Assembly: GCF_003627155.1 (NCBI RefSeq)
Contig: NZ_CP032621.1
Coordinates: 1,654,501-1,718,500, forward strand
Length of the DNA stretch: 64,000 nucleotides
Direction: 5' to 3'
Source of the DNA: Streptococcus gwangjuense
GTDB lineage: Bacteria > Bacillota > Bacilli > Lactobacillales > Streptococcaceae
Each line of letters starts with the position of its first letter. Position 1 is the first letter of the stretch. The translations under genes and the position numbers were made by a program. The notes under the pieces were generated by a model. It did not search any database. It had not been told where the DNA came from and was given only the letters and a program-made list of their open reading frames with translations. This document shows positions 19,658 to 28,502 of this stretch, one piece after another.

Positions 19658-20398
19658 TTATTTGAAATAGCGTTTTACCATAGGTAACTGCATCACATTG
19701 ATATAAATATGGATAGCTCCGACAAGCAAGAAGGCTAGTAACTGAATCTCTCCTGTCAGTAAAGAAAAGAGAGCAATCAGAAAGTAGAGACCTGGCAAGA
19801 CATACTGATGTAATTGGAATAAAATCCGAAAACTCTGTTCCAAATTAGCCTGGCGCTCCCCTTCATCGTAAGAATTGACATAGCCTAAGATATCCTTTGG
19901 CATAGAGAAAAATACCAAATCAAACTGGCGAACAATCGCAATGGTTTTATAAAAATATTTTTGAACATTAAAAATCAATACTAATCCCAAAAAAGAAAGA
20001 GATAAGGTTAGATGGCTTCCATTTAGTACAACCATTTCACTTGCTGAAATGAAGAGAGCCAATAAAATCGCTACGTTTGTAATATTAAAAGCAATGCTTC
20101 CAAACTCAAGATTCCGATACATTTGCACATAATAGGTTTCATTCAGATCATCATCCATTTCCTCTTGATACAAGGAGTGAAATTTTCTGCTTTTCTTTAA
20201 GAAATTGAAAGTCAAAAGAATACTAATGAAACCTATCAGTAAACAAATAGTTGATATCCAGGGTATCAAGACTTTTACATCTAAAATGATTGCGTGGGAT
20301 TCGGCAGCATCCTTAAACATCCCTACAAAACCTCCCAAGAAACCTCCAAGGACAACAGACATTAAAAATAACAATCCACCTTTATTTTTCTTTTTCAT
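19658..20398 (-). CDS. DUF3169-like membrane protein
   Basis: 246 residues with about six hydrophobic helices arranged in pairs, a lysine-rich N-terminus (MKKKNKGG) and a cytoplasmic loop EEMDDDLNETYYVQMYRNL. This pattern fits DUF3169 proteins, usually encoded beside XRE regulators and ABC exporters in Firmicutes; function unknown. AAAGGAG precedes the ATG. Confidence 0.75.
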   Translation of the reverse strand: MKKKNKGGLLFLMSVVLGGFLGGFVGMFKDAAESHAIILDVKVLIPWISTICLLIGFISILLTFNFLKKSRKFHSLYQEEMDDDLNETYYVQMYRNLEFGSIAFNITNVAILLALFISASEMVVLNGSHLTLSLSFLGLVLIFNVQKYFYKTIAIVRQFDLVFFSMPKDILGYVNSYDEGERQANLEQSFRILFQLHQYVLPGLYFLIALFSLLTGEIQLLAFLLVGAIHIYINVMQLPMVKRYFK

Positions 20399-20400
20399 TT

Positions 20401-20598
20401 TTATTCTCCTTTTTCACTCGCTAAATTGTTTGCTTTCTTTTCAATCCAGTCAACGACTGGGATAAGAGCAAAGTAGGCCCAAATAAATTGGTTACTTTGA
20501 TAGGGACTAAACCAGCCTAAGTCTATCCCAATCAATAGAAACACGCTGACTAATAGAACTGTGACCACTACATAATAAATCACTTTGTACTTGTTCAT
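20401..20598 (-). CDS. Small membrane protein of the XRE operon
   Basis: 65 residues from ATG 20598, whose A overlaps the last base of the XRE stop (TGATG), with GGAGGAGG placed inside the XRE coding end. Two hydrophobic helices (about 8-27 and 37-52). Translationally coupled to the regulator, a common arrangement for regulator/membrane-partner pairs. Family not recognised with certainty. Confidence 0.75.
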   Translation of the reverse strand: MNKYKVIYYVVVTVLLVSVFLLIGIDLGWFSPYQSNQFIWAYFALIPVVDWIEKKANNLASEKGE

Positions 20599-20804
20599 CA
20601 CTCGTCCTCCTCCAAGCGAAATACCGATTCGACTGTTTCGTTGAAAATTTGAGATATTTTCAGGGCAATGATAATGGACGGGGTGTACTCATCCCGTTCT
20701 AGTAGGCTAACGGTCTGTCTGGAAACCCCTGCTAGCTTAGCCAGTTCGGTTTGGTTGAGACCATCGCGAGCTCGAAGCTCTTTTAGACGATTTTTTAGTT
20801 GCAT
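20598..20804 (-). CDS. XRE-family transcriptional regulator
   Basis: 68 residues from ATG 20804 (AGGTG ribosome site 6 bases upstream); a GTG at 20813 is in frame but less well placed. The whole protein is one helix-turn-helix: LNQTELAKLAGVSRQTVSLL is the recognition part, resembling the YgzD/PBSX subclass that regulates neighbouring membrane operons. The probable operator is the 26-bp palindrome at 21187-21212 that covers the operon -35. Confidence 0.92.
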   Translation of the reverse strand: MQLKNRLKELRARDGLNQTELAKLAGVSRQTVSLLERDEYTPSIIIALKISQIFNETVESVFRLEEDE

Positions 20805-20813
20805 GTTACACAC

Positions 20814-21128
20814 CTACTCTCCGTCAAATTCAACGGTTTGGATATCCTCAATACGTTGCAACTTGAATTTTTCTTTCCCCTTTTTATCAACACGTCGTAG
20901 TTTGACCCATTCCTCGTCAACATCCACAACTTCCCAGTTGTCTGTCCCAAACAATTGTCCAATGATTGTTGGTTTTTTCCCAATCAATTCTTTTAATAAT
21001 CTTGACATTTCTTTATTTCCTTTCTGTTTTTGCTCAATTCTTTTGATTTTATTCTCTAGTTTCTTGACCCTTTGGATATGATAGAGATAAAATATAATCA
21101 CAAGAGGTACAAATCCTAATGCCCACAT
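20814..21128 (-). CDS. Membrane-anchored small protein, first gene of XRE operon
   Basis: 104 residues from ATG 21128, with AAAGGAA five bases upstream; longer in-frame starts cross the promoter and were rejected. One N-terminal helix (about 3-17), a lysine-rich coiled stretch (RVKKLENKIKRIEQKQK), then a small beta-rich domain (WEVVDVDEEWVKLRRVD) that resembles short regulatory domains near XRE genes. Function unknown. Confidence 0.75.
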   Translation of the reverse strand: MWALGFVPLVIIFYLYHIQRVKKLENKIKRIEQKQKGNKEMSRLLKELIGKKPTIIGQLFGTDNWEVVDVDEEWVKLRRVDKKGKEKFKLQRIEDIQTVEFDGE

Positions 21129-21167
21129 AATCGTTCCTTTCTGCTTCCTATTTCTTAACTTGAATTT

Positions 21168-21212
21168 ATTGTAACACATCTTTTTCTTTTTGACAAGCAT
21201 ATTTGTCAAAAA
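21168..21212 (-). promoter_or_regulatory. Promoter and palindromic operator of XRE operon
   Basis: Reverse strand TTGTCA (21196-21191), 17 bases, TACAAT (21173-21168). TTTTTGACAA and TTGTCAAAAA form a perfect 10-bp inverted repeat with a 6-base spacer (21187-21212) overlapping the -35. This is well placed for autoregulation by the XRE protein of the operon. Confidence 0.8.
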
Positions 21213-21239
21213 GTTTATGATTTTTGTCATTTTGCAAAA

Positions 21240-21270
21240 GAAAAAGGTCAGAGTAGTTCTCTGACCAGTT
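21240..21270. terminator. Terminator downstream of hisS
   Basis: GGTCAGAG AACTA CTCTGACC (reverse strand) followed by TTTTTC; A-run on the other side. Confidence 0.85.
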
Positions 21271-21279
21271 TTTCTGTTA

Positions 21280-22560
21280 TTAAAACCCTAGTTTTTCAAA
21301 GATTTCTGAGAAGTTTTGGCTGATAGTCTCAAGTGACACTTGCACTTCTTCTCGGGTTTGATTGTTCTTGACAGTCACTTGTCCGCTTTCGACTTCACTC
21401 TCTCCTAGGGTGATGAGGGTCTTAGCCGCAAAGACATCAGCTGACTTGAACTGAGCTTTTAGTTTACGGTTGAGGTAATCACGCTCTGCTTTGAAACCTT
21501 GTTGGCGAAGATCTTGTACCAATTCCAAGGCCTTGATATTTGCCCCTTCACCCAAGACTGCGATATAGACATCTAGGGCGTTTTCGATAGGAAGAGCTAC
21601 ACCTTGCTTTTCAAGAATGAGAAGCAGGCGCTCTACACCAAGTCCAAAACCAAATCCAGCAGTTTCAGGGCCTCCAAAGTAAGAAACCAAACCATCGTAA
21701 CGACCACCCGCACAGACTGTCAAGTCATTGCCCTCAATCTCAGTGATAAACTCGAAAATCGTGTGGTTGTAGTAGTCCAGACCACGCACCATATTGGTAT
21801 CGATGATGTAATCTACTCCAAGATTTTTCAACATCTGACGCACAGCATCAAAGTGAGCTTGACTTTCTTCATCAAGGAAGTCCAAGATAGAAGGCGCATT
21901 CTCCACTGCCACCTTGTCTTCTTTTTCCTTAGAGTCCAAGACACGGAGAGGATTTTCCTCCAAACGACGTTGGCTATCTTTAGATAAGGTCTCCTTGAGC
22001 GGTGTCAAATAGTCAATCAAGGCTTGACGGTAGGCCGCACGGCTCTCAGGATTTCCAAGAGTGTTAAGGTGCAATTTGACACCTTGGATACCGATTTCTT
22101 TCAAGAAATGGGCTGCCATCGCGATTGTTTCCACATCGGTAGCTGGATTGCTAGATCCAAAACACTCAACACCAATCTGGTGGAACTGGCGCAAACGCCC
22201 TGCCTGTGGACGCTCATAACGGAACATAGGTCCCATGTAGTAGAACTTACTTGGCTTTTGCACTTCTGGGGCGAAGAGTTTATTTTCTACATAGGAACGG
22301 ACAACGGGCGCAGTTCCTTCTGGACGGAGAGTAATATGGCGGTCACCCTTGTCATAGAAGTCATACATTTCCTTGGTTACGATATCCGTTGTATCTCCGA
22401 CAGAGCGGCTGATAACCTCGTAATGCTCAAAAATAGGCGTACGCACTTCTGCATAGTTATATCGCTTGAAAATCTCACGGGCAAAGCCCTCAACGTACTG
22501 CCATTTGGCAGATTCAGCAGGTAAAATATCCTGCGTTCCTTTTGGTTTTTGTAATTTCAT
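21280..22560 (-). CDS. hisS: Histidyl-tRNA synthetase
   Basis: 426 residues, class II. Motif 2 region is [21 protein letters not shown], HisA signature [13 protein letters not shown], motif 3 [13 protein letters not shown], then a C-terminal anticodon-binding domain (about 330-426). Charges tRNA-His. Monocistronic with its own terminator; no T-box leader in the 167 bases upstream. Intact. Confidence 0.98.
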   Translation of the reverse strand: MKLQKPKGTQDILPAESAKWQYVEGFAREIFKRYNYAEVRTPIFEHYEVISRSVGDTTDIVTKEMYDFYDKGDRHITLRPEGTAPVVRSYVENKLFAPEVQKPSKFYYMGPMFRYERPQAGRLRQFHQIGVECFGSSNPATDVETIAMAAHFLKEIGIQGVKLHLNTLGNPESRAAYRQALIDYLTPLKETLSKDSQRRLEENPLRVLDSKEKEDKVAVENAPSILDFLDEESQAHFDAVRQMLKNLGVDYIIDTNMVRGLDYYNHTIFEFITEIEGNDLTVCAGGRYDGLVSYFGGPETAGFGFGLGVERLLLILEKQGVALPIENALDVYIAVLGEGANIKALELVQDLRQQGFKAERDYLNRKLKAQFKSADVFAAKTLITLGESEVESGQVTVKNNQTREEVQVSLETISQNFSEIFEKLGF

Positions 22561-22727
22561 AGGGAATCCTCTTTAAACTTAATAGTCTTATTTTACCATA
22601 AATAGAGGGATTAAAACAGTGAGAGAAGAAAATCTCAAGAGAGTCTTTTCAGAAAATTCATCAAAAACTTGCCAAATTGTCAGAATTATGAGAAAATAGA
22701 GGATATTTATCACGTGGAGGGACTGTT

Positions 22728-23069
22728 ATGAGAGACGATATCAAAATCAATGACCGTGCTTTGGCCTTACAAGACCAAATTATCGAAAAACTAGAGAAGG
22801 TTTTTGATACAGATGTGGAATTGGATGTTTACAATCTAGGGCTGATTTATGAAATTAATCTAGACGAAACAGGCCTCTGTAAGATTGTCATGACCTTCAC
22901 CGACACTGCTTGCGATTGTGCCGAAAGCTTGCCTATCGAAATCGTTGCAGGTCTGAAACAAATTGATGGTATCGAAGATGTCAAGGTTGAAGTTACCTGG
23001 TCGCCTGCCTGGAAGATTACACGAATCAGTCGCTACGGCCGTATTGCCCTTGGACTGCCACCTCGTTAA
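22728..23069 (+). CDS. MIP18/DUF59 family Fe-S assembly-type protein
   Basis: 113 residues. MIP18 (PaaD/SufT-like) fold: DVYNLGLIYEI, the conserved cysteine region TDTACDCAES and VEVTWSPAWKITRISRYGR. Members help Fe-S cluster assembly or delivery. The neighbour ilvD encodes a Fe-S enzyme, but that it is the client is only inference. GGAGGG precedes the ATG. Confidence 0.9.
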   Translation: MRDDIKINDRALALQDQIIEKLEKVFDTDVELDVYNLGLIYEINLDETGLCKIVMTFTDTACDCAESLPIEIVAGLKQIDGIEDVKVEVTWSPAWKITRISRYGRIALGLPPR

Positions 23070-23097
23070 GCAGGCAAATCACTTTTGAAGATGAAAA

Positions 23098-23126
23098 GAA
23101 GCAAGCCGAGATTGGCTTGCTTTTTA
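23098..23126. terminator. Bidirectional terminator between MIP18 gene and ilvD
   Basis: AAGCAAGCC GAGATT GGCTTGCTT with T-runs possible on both strands, between two converging genes. Confidence 0.85.
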
Positions 23127-23129
23127 AGT

Positions 23130-24833
23130 TTATTTTTTACCTGACTTGTCCATATTCCAGAAGTCTGTCACGGCTCCGCGTGAAGCAGATGATACGATAT
23201 GGGCATATTTTCCGAGGACACCACGGCTGTAAAGTGGTGGCAAGGTTGTTTCTGCCTTGCGTTTTTCAAGCTCTTCTTCCGATACGGCCATAGAAATTTC
23301 TTTGGTATCCTGGTCAACCGTAACGATATCGCCTGTACGAAGGTAGGCAATTGGTCCACCATCCTGAGCCTCAGGAGCGATATGTCCAACAACCAGACCA
23401 TAAGTACCACCAGAGAAACGGCCATCCGTCAAGAGGGCAACCTTGTCTCCTTGACCTTTACCAACGATCATTGATGAAAGTGACAGCATCTCAGGCATAC
23501 CAGGACCACCCTTAGGTCCAACAAAACGAACAACGACTACATCGCCATCAACGATTTCATCTGTCAGAACGGCCTGAATCGCATCTTCTTCTGAGTCAAA
23601 GACTTTAGCTGGACCAACGTGACGACGCACTTTAACACCTGATACCTTGGCAACCGCACCATCAGGAGCAAGGTTCCCGTTCAAGATGATAAGCGGACCG
23701 TCTGCACGTTTTGGATTTTCAAGTGGCATGATGACTTTTTGACCTGGAGTGAGGTCTGCAAAGTCAGCCAAGTTCTCAGCGACAGTCTTACCAGTACATG
23801 TGATACGGTCCCCGTGAAGGAAACCATTTGCCAACAAGTACTTCATAACCGCAGGCACACCACCGACTTCGTAAAGGTCTTGGAAGACATACTGACCAGA
23901 TGGTTTCAAGTCAGCCAAGTGAGGCACACGCTCTTGGATCGTATTGAAGTCCTCAAGTGACAAGTCAACATTGGCAGCATGGGCAATGGCAAGCAAGTGA
24001 AGAGTGGCGTTTGTAGAACCACCGAGAGCCATAGTTACAGTGATGGCATCTTCAAAGGCTTCACGAGTCAAGATATCTGACGGTTTGAGACCGAGCTCCA
24101 ACATCTTAACAACAGCACGTCCTGCTGCTTCGATATCTTCTTTCTTATCAGCTGATTCAGCTGGGTGAGATGAAGAACCTGGCAAACTCATACCCAAAAC
24201 TTCGATAGCTGTCGCCATGGTATTAGCAGTGTACATACCACCACAGCCACCAGGGCCAGGGCAGGCATTACATTCAAGACGTTTAACGTCCTCAGCTGTC
24301 ATGTCACCGTGATTCCATTTTCCGATACCCTCAAAGACAGAAACCAAGTCAATGTCCTTGCCATCAAGATTTCCCGGTGCAATGGTTCCACCATAGGCGA
24401 AAATAGCTGGGATATCCATATTGGCAATGGCAATCATAGAACCAGGCATGTTCTTATCACAGCCACCGATAGCGACAAAGGCATCCACATTGTGACCACC
24501 CATAGCCGCCTCGATTGAGTCTGCAATGATATCACGAGATGTCAAAGAGAAACGCATACCAGGCGTTCCCATGGCAATCCCGTCCGCTACCGTGATAGTC
24601 CCAAACTGCACAGGCCAAGCACCTGCAGATTTGACACCCTCTTTGGCCAATTTCCCGAAATCATGCAAGTGAATGTTACATGGTGTATTTTCCGCCCAAG
24701 TCGAAATCACTCCCACAATCGGTGTTTCAAAGTCCTTATCTGTCATACCAGTCGCACGAAGCATGGCACGGTTTGGTGATTTTACCATGCTGTCATAAAT
24801 GCTACTGCGGTGACGTTTATCTAATTCAGTCAT
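23130..24833 (-). CDS. ilvD: Dihydroxy-acid dehydratase
   Basis: 567 residues. Fe-S dehydratase of valine, leucine and isoleucine synthesis; converts 2,3-dihydroxy-acids to 2-oxoacids. Cluster cysteines are visible in [19 protein letters not shown] and [20 protein letters not shown], and the C-terminal [14 protein letters not shown] is the family signature. Single gene: no other ilv genes lie nearby and no T-box is seen upstream. Confidence 0.98.
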   Translation of the reverse strand: MTELDKRHRSSIYDSMVKSPNRAMLRATGMTDKDFETPIVGVISTWAENTPCNIHLHDFGKLAKEGVKSAGAWPVQFGTITVADGIAMGTPGMRFSLTSRDIIADSIEAAMGGHNVDAFVAIGGCDKNMPGSMIAIANMDIPAIFAYGGTIAPGNLDGKDIDLVSVFEGIGKWNHGDMTAEDVKRLECNACPGPGGCGGMYTANTMATAIEVLGMSLPGSSSHPAESADKKEDIEAAGRAVVKMLELGLKPSDILTREAFEDAITVTMALGGSTNATLHLLAIAHAANVDLSLEDFNTIQERVPHLADLKPSGQYVFQDLYEVGGVPAVMKYLLANGFLHGDRITCTGKTVAENLADFADLTPGQKVIMPLENPKRADGPLIILNGNLAPDGAVAKVSGVKVRRHVGPAKVFDSEEDAIQAVLTDEIVDGDVVVVRFVGPKGGPGMPEMLSLSSMIVGKGQGDKVALLTDGRFSGGTYGLVVGHIAPEAQDGGPIAYLRTGDIVTVDQDTKEISMAVSEEELEKRKAETTLPPLYSRGVLGKYAHIVSSASRGAVTDFWNMDKSGKK

Positions 24834-24955
24834 TTGTTCCCTCCCATTTCAGTTTTTACTATTATAGCACATTTTAAAAGCAATGAACAGAAGAAAATTC
24901 TTGAATTTTCAGAAAATTCTATATACATATAAAATATTTAAAATTAAAAACAACA

Positions 24956-25006
24956 AAGCGGATTAGTGCACTTTCTGATTACCAGAATATGCTTTTTAAT
25001 CCGCTT
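24956..25006 (-). terminator. Terminator of the PTS-transketolase operon
   Basis: AAGCGGATTA (24956-24965) pairs with TAATCCGCTT (24997-25006); on the reverse strand a T-rich tail follows. The long loop makes efficiency uncertain. Confidence 0.6.
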
Positions 25007-25065
25007 GATTTCAATAACGTAATGTAATTTTTACAGAAATTCTTTCAGAACAGTGTATTTAACAT

Positions 25066-25998
25066 CTATCTTGCATTATAAAACTCTAGAACCTTCTCTT
25101 TTATATTCGATTCACTCAAACCATACTCATTAAGAAGATAATCCATTTTCCCTACTTGACCGAATCTTTCTTGAACACCCATCCGATGAATTTTTGTCAT
25201 TTCATCATCAGAGAATAATTCACATAAGGCGCTGCCAATTCCACCTATCTGATTGTGGTTTTCTACAGTAAATATAGTTTTTCCACCTAATATTGTTTTT
25301 ATCTGTTCTGGTATCGGTTTGATTCTAAATAAATCTATCACGCCTACTGAATAACCTAATTTGGACAGCTCATCCGCAACTCGAACACTTGGAGCAACCA
25401 TTATACCAGAAGCAACGATTACAACATCTTCACCGTGTCTTAACTCAATGTAGCCTTTAGAAAAATCTTCTCCACCTTGATACACAGCCTCTGGAGCTTT
25501 TCTAATTGTTCGAATATATTTTAGTCCTTTTAATTCTAATGTCTGGTTCAAGATTTCACGAAATTGGATATCATCAGTTGCTTCAAAAATGATTGATTTA
25601 GGAATTAAACGTAACAATCCAATTTCTTCAAATGGCATATGTGTTCCACCATTCATCTCTGCCGTTACTCCTGCATCTGAGCCAATCACAGTGGCATCCA
25701 ATTGTGCGTACCCAAGAGAAATAAATAATTGATCAAATACTCTTCGTGAAGCAAAAGGGCCAAATGTATGAAGATAAGGTCTAAACCCCTGAATAGATAA
25801 ACCTGCTGCAAGCCCGACCATTTCTGCTTCCATGATCCCAACATTCACATAACGGTCTCCAAAGTCCTTTTCAAGATTATTAGTAGCCATCGAACTTGAC
25901 AAGTCTGCTTCTAAAACTACTATATCAGAATAACTTTGGTTAGCTTCTAGAAGGAAATCTCTATATACATGCCGTAATTCTTTCGTACTTCTCATCAT
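25066..25998 (-). CDS. Transketolase, C-terminal subunit
   Basis: 310 residues covering the pyrimidine-binding and C-terminal domains: VVLEADLSSSMATNN at the start, GIMEAEMVGLAAGLS (catalytic Glu region), and FTVENHNQIGGIGSALCE. It complements the 285-aa N-terminal gene, which overlaps it by 4 bases. The split form is a recognised arrangement, so this is not a frameshifted single gene: each part has its own start and ribosome site. Acts in pentose-phosphate metabolism with the PTS sugar imported by the neighbouring genes. Confidence 0.92.
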   Translation of the reverse strand: MMRSTKELRHVYRDFLLEANQSYSDIVVLEADLSSSMATNNLEKDFGDRYVNVGIMEAEMVGLAAGLSIQGFRPYLHTFGPFASRRVFDQLFISLGYAQLDATVIGSDAGVTAEMNGGTHMPFEEIGLLRLIPKSIIFEATDDIQFREILNQTLELKGLKYIRTIRKAPEAVYQGGEDFSKGYIELRHGEDVVIVASGIMVAPSVRVADELSKLGYSVGVIDLFRIKPIPEQIKTILGGKTIFTVENHNQIGGIGSALCELFSDDEMTKIHRMGVQERFGQVGKMDYLLNEYGLSESNIKEKVLEFYNAR

Positions 25999-26852
25999 TC
26001 TGTTTCCTCCAATTCCTGACTTAATCTTTCTACAACTGAAGTTAACATTTGTCTCTCCTCTACAGTAGGGCGAAGATGATGATTGGATTTCATTTCTTCC
26101 AGCTCTCGAACCCCTTGACCTTTAATAGTATCTAATACAATACACTTAGGTGATGGATTATTTGACTGTTTTAATTGGACAATCCCTTCATAAATTTCTC
26201 TAATATCTGAACCATTGACCCTAATGGATTCAAACCCAAATGCTGAGAATTTTTCTACAAAATCACCTGGATTACAAATATCCTTTGTAAAACCATCTAA
26301 TTGTTTTTTGTTATCGTCTACAAATACAATTAAATTAGATAACTGTTGATGAGAAGCAAACTGTATAGCCTCCCAACATTGTCCCTCATTTAACTCACCA
26401 TCTCCAACAATAGCATAGGTATAAAAGGGACTTTTTCTTATTCTCTGACCATATGCAAGTCCGGTTGCAACACTAATTCCCTGTCCTAAAGAGCCAGTTG
26501 TCATATCTATGCCCGGCGTTAGATTTCTATCAGGATGAGACGGTAATTTGGTTCCATTTGTATTTAAAGAATGTAAGAATTCTTTGTCAAAGAAACCATT
26601 CAAATAGAGTGTGCTGTACAAAGCTGGTCCAGCATGTCCCTTGGATAAAACAAAATAATCTCTATCTCGTGACGCAAATATTTCTGGAGTCATCGGCATT
26701 ATTTCACCATAAAGCACTGCTAAAACTTCTACTATAGACAGACTCCCTCCATAATGGCCGAATCCAAGATGATTCAATGTTCTAAGAGTATTTAATCGGA
26801 TTTTTGTTGCAAATTTTCTTAACTCATCTTCTCTATTTTCACTTAAAATCAT
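25995..26852 (-). CDS. Transketolase, N-terminal (TPP-binding) subunit
   Basis: 285 residues. TPP signature GDGELNEGQCWEAIQFASH with the metal-binding Asn region DDNKKQLDG; HYGGSLSIVEVLAVLYG and SKGHAGPALY are typical transketolase segments. Forms the active enzyme with the C-terminal gene. The 4-base overlap and shared operon with PTS genes suggest that the incoming sugar phosphate feeds pentose interconversion. Confidence 0.93.
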   Translation of the reverse strand: MILSENREDELRKFATKIRLNTLRTLNHLGFGHYGGSLSIVEVLAVLYGEIMPMTPEIFASRDRDYFVLSKGHAGPALYSTLYLNGFFDKEFLHSLNTNGTKLPSHPDRNLTPGIDMTTGSLGQGISVATGLAYGQRIRKSPFYTYAIVGDGELNEGQCWEAIQFASHQQLSNLIVFVDDNKKQLDGFTKDICNPGDFVEKFSAFGFESIRVNGSDIREIYEGIVQLKQSNNPSPKCIVLDTIKGQGVRELEEMKSNHHLRPTVEERQMLTSVVERLSQELEETE

Positions 26853-26855
26853 CCC

Positions 26856-28202
26856 TTATTCCTCCTTTGCAGATGGCTTTTTAATAAAGGATACTCCAAA
26901 CATAACTGCTAGAATAAGAACAAGACCAATAACAATGCCTGCTTGTGAGCCAAATTGATTCAACATTCCTAAAATAATTCCTGATAGACCAAAATCTGCA
27001 TCTGAGAAAGTTGACCCTTGGAAACCAAGTCCTCCCAAAACTGGCATTAAAAAGACTGGAAGAAAACTAATTAAAATACCTTGTAAAAATGCTCCAATAG
27101 TGGCTCCACGAACACCACCAGATGCATTCCCAATGACACCTGCAGTCGCTCCACAGAAGAAATGAGGCACAACGCCTGGTAAGATGACAACCGTTCCTGA
27201 AGCAATCATAATTGCCATACTTACTAAACCACCAACAAAACTAGAGATAAATCCAATTAGGACTGCATTAGGTGCATAAGTATAAACAATCGGACAATCC
27301 AAAGCAGGTTTTGAATTAGGTACAAGACGCTCTGAAATACCTTTAAAGGCTGGAACAATTTCACCCAAAATAAGGCGAACACCTGCTAAAATAACAAATA
27401 CACCTGCTGCAAATTGACCTGCTAATTGTAAAGCATAAACTAGACCACTTGTACCATTACTGATTTCTTTTTCTATATATTCTGACCCTGCAAAGATAGC
27501 TACAATAATGTAAATAATTGCCATGGATAAAGTAATGCTAACAGTACTATCACGTAAAAAAGCTAAACTCTTTGGAAATTTAATGTCCTCTGTTGATTTT
27601 GATTTGTCACCGATAAGGCTACCAGTGAAACCACTCAACCAATATCCCAAAGAACTGAAATGACCTAAAGCCACCTTGTCATTTCCAGTTAATTGAACCA
27701 TATATTTTTGTACAAATGCTGGAGAAATACTCATAATAATACCGAGTGCTAATCCTCCTAGTAAGATAAGAGGCAAACTAGTAAAGCCAGCAACTGATAA
27801 AATGACCGCAATCATACACGCCATATATAGAGTGTGGTGCCCTGTTAAAAAGATATATTTGAATCGAGTAAAACGAGCAATTAAGATATTGAATACCATA
27901 CCTGCAAACATAATCATTGCAGTAGCTGAGCCATATGTTGTTAAAGCTACAGCTACAATTGCTTCATTATTCGGTACAACTCCAGATAAATGAAAAGCAT
28001 GTTCAAACATGGTACCAAATGGATTCAAAGAATTTTGTACAATTCCTGCACCACCAGATACAACTAAGAAACCAACAAAAGTCTTAATTCCACCTTTAAT
28101 AATATCAGGTAATTTCTTCTTCTGAAGAACTAATCCTAAGATTGCAATTAAAGCTACTAAAATAGCTGGTGTACTAACAATATCCAATATGAACTTCATC
28201 AT
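26856..28202 (-). CDS. PTS EIIC, ascorbate (UlaA/SgaT) family
   Basis: 448 residues, about ten to twelve membrane helices. The family is recognised from GGIKTFVGFLVVSGGAGIVQ and the C-terminal GGVRGATIGAFLQGILISFLP. It is the membrane channel of an ascorbate/galactitol-like PTS. Together with EIIB (next gene) and the EIIA domain fused to the regulator it makes a complete permease. The substrate is not decidable; L-ascorbate or a pentitol is plausible from the transketolase partners. AGGAGG lies upstream. Confidence 0.92.
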   Translation of the reverse strand: MMKFILDIVSTPAILVALIAILGLVLQKKKLPDIIKGGIKTFVGFLVVSGGAGIVQNSLNPFGTMFEHAFHLSGVVPNNEAIVAVALTTYGSATAMIMFAGMVFNILIARFTRFKYIFLTGHHTLYMACMIAVILSVAGFTSLPLILLGGLALGIIMSISPAFVQKYMVQLTGNDKVALGHFSSLGYWLSGFTGSLIGDKSKSTEDIKFPKSLAFLRDSTVSITLSMAIIYIIVAIFAGSEYIEKEISNGTSGLVYALQLAGQFAAGVFVILAGVRLILGEIVPAFKGISERLVPNSKPALDCPIVYTYAPNAVLIGFISSFVGGLVSMAIMIASGTVVILPGVVPHFFCGATAGVIGNASGGVRGATIGAFLQGILISFLPVFLMPVLGGLGFQGSTFSDADFGLSGIILGMLNQFGSQAGIVIGLVLILAVMFGVSFIKKPSAKEE

Positions 28203-28214
28203 GACGCTAGCCTC

Positions 28215-28499
28215 CTAAATAAGTCCTTTTTCTTCACAAAGTTTAGTAATTAATTCTCGTAGTTCATCCATATCAATAATACTATTTAAGATACGAACAT
28301 CTCCAAGATGACTAGCTGAATCAGCTAAATCACGACCAACAATCCAAATATCAGCTGCATTTGGATCTGCTCCACCTAAATCATAGTGTTCAACTTCTAC
28401 ATCTGAAACATTCAAATCACTCAATACAGATTCAATATTCATCTGTACCATAAAACTTGAACCTAATCCTGAACCACAAGCTGTACCAATTTTTAACAT
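28215..28499 (-). CDS. PTS EIIB, ascorbate-type
   Basis: 94 residues. The P-loop-like phosphorylation site is CGSGLGSSF with phospho-cysteine 9, followed by ADIWIVGRDLAD. Transfers phosphate from EIIA to the sugar bound at EIIC. It sits 3 bases after the regulator gene and 12 before EIIC. Confidence 0.93.
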   Translation of the reverse strand: MLKIGTACGSGLGSSFMVQMNIESVLSDLNVSDVEVEHYDLGGADPNAADIWIVGRDLADSASHLGDVRILNSIIDMDELRELITKLCEEKGLI

Positions 28500-28502
28500 T
28501 AT

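Noticed and set aside
25066..26852. Transketolase as a frameshifted single gene
   Set aside because: The two halves have separate starts, a 4-base overlap and full domain boundaries; split transketolases are a known natural form.
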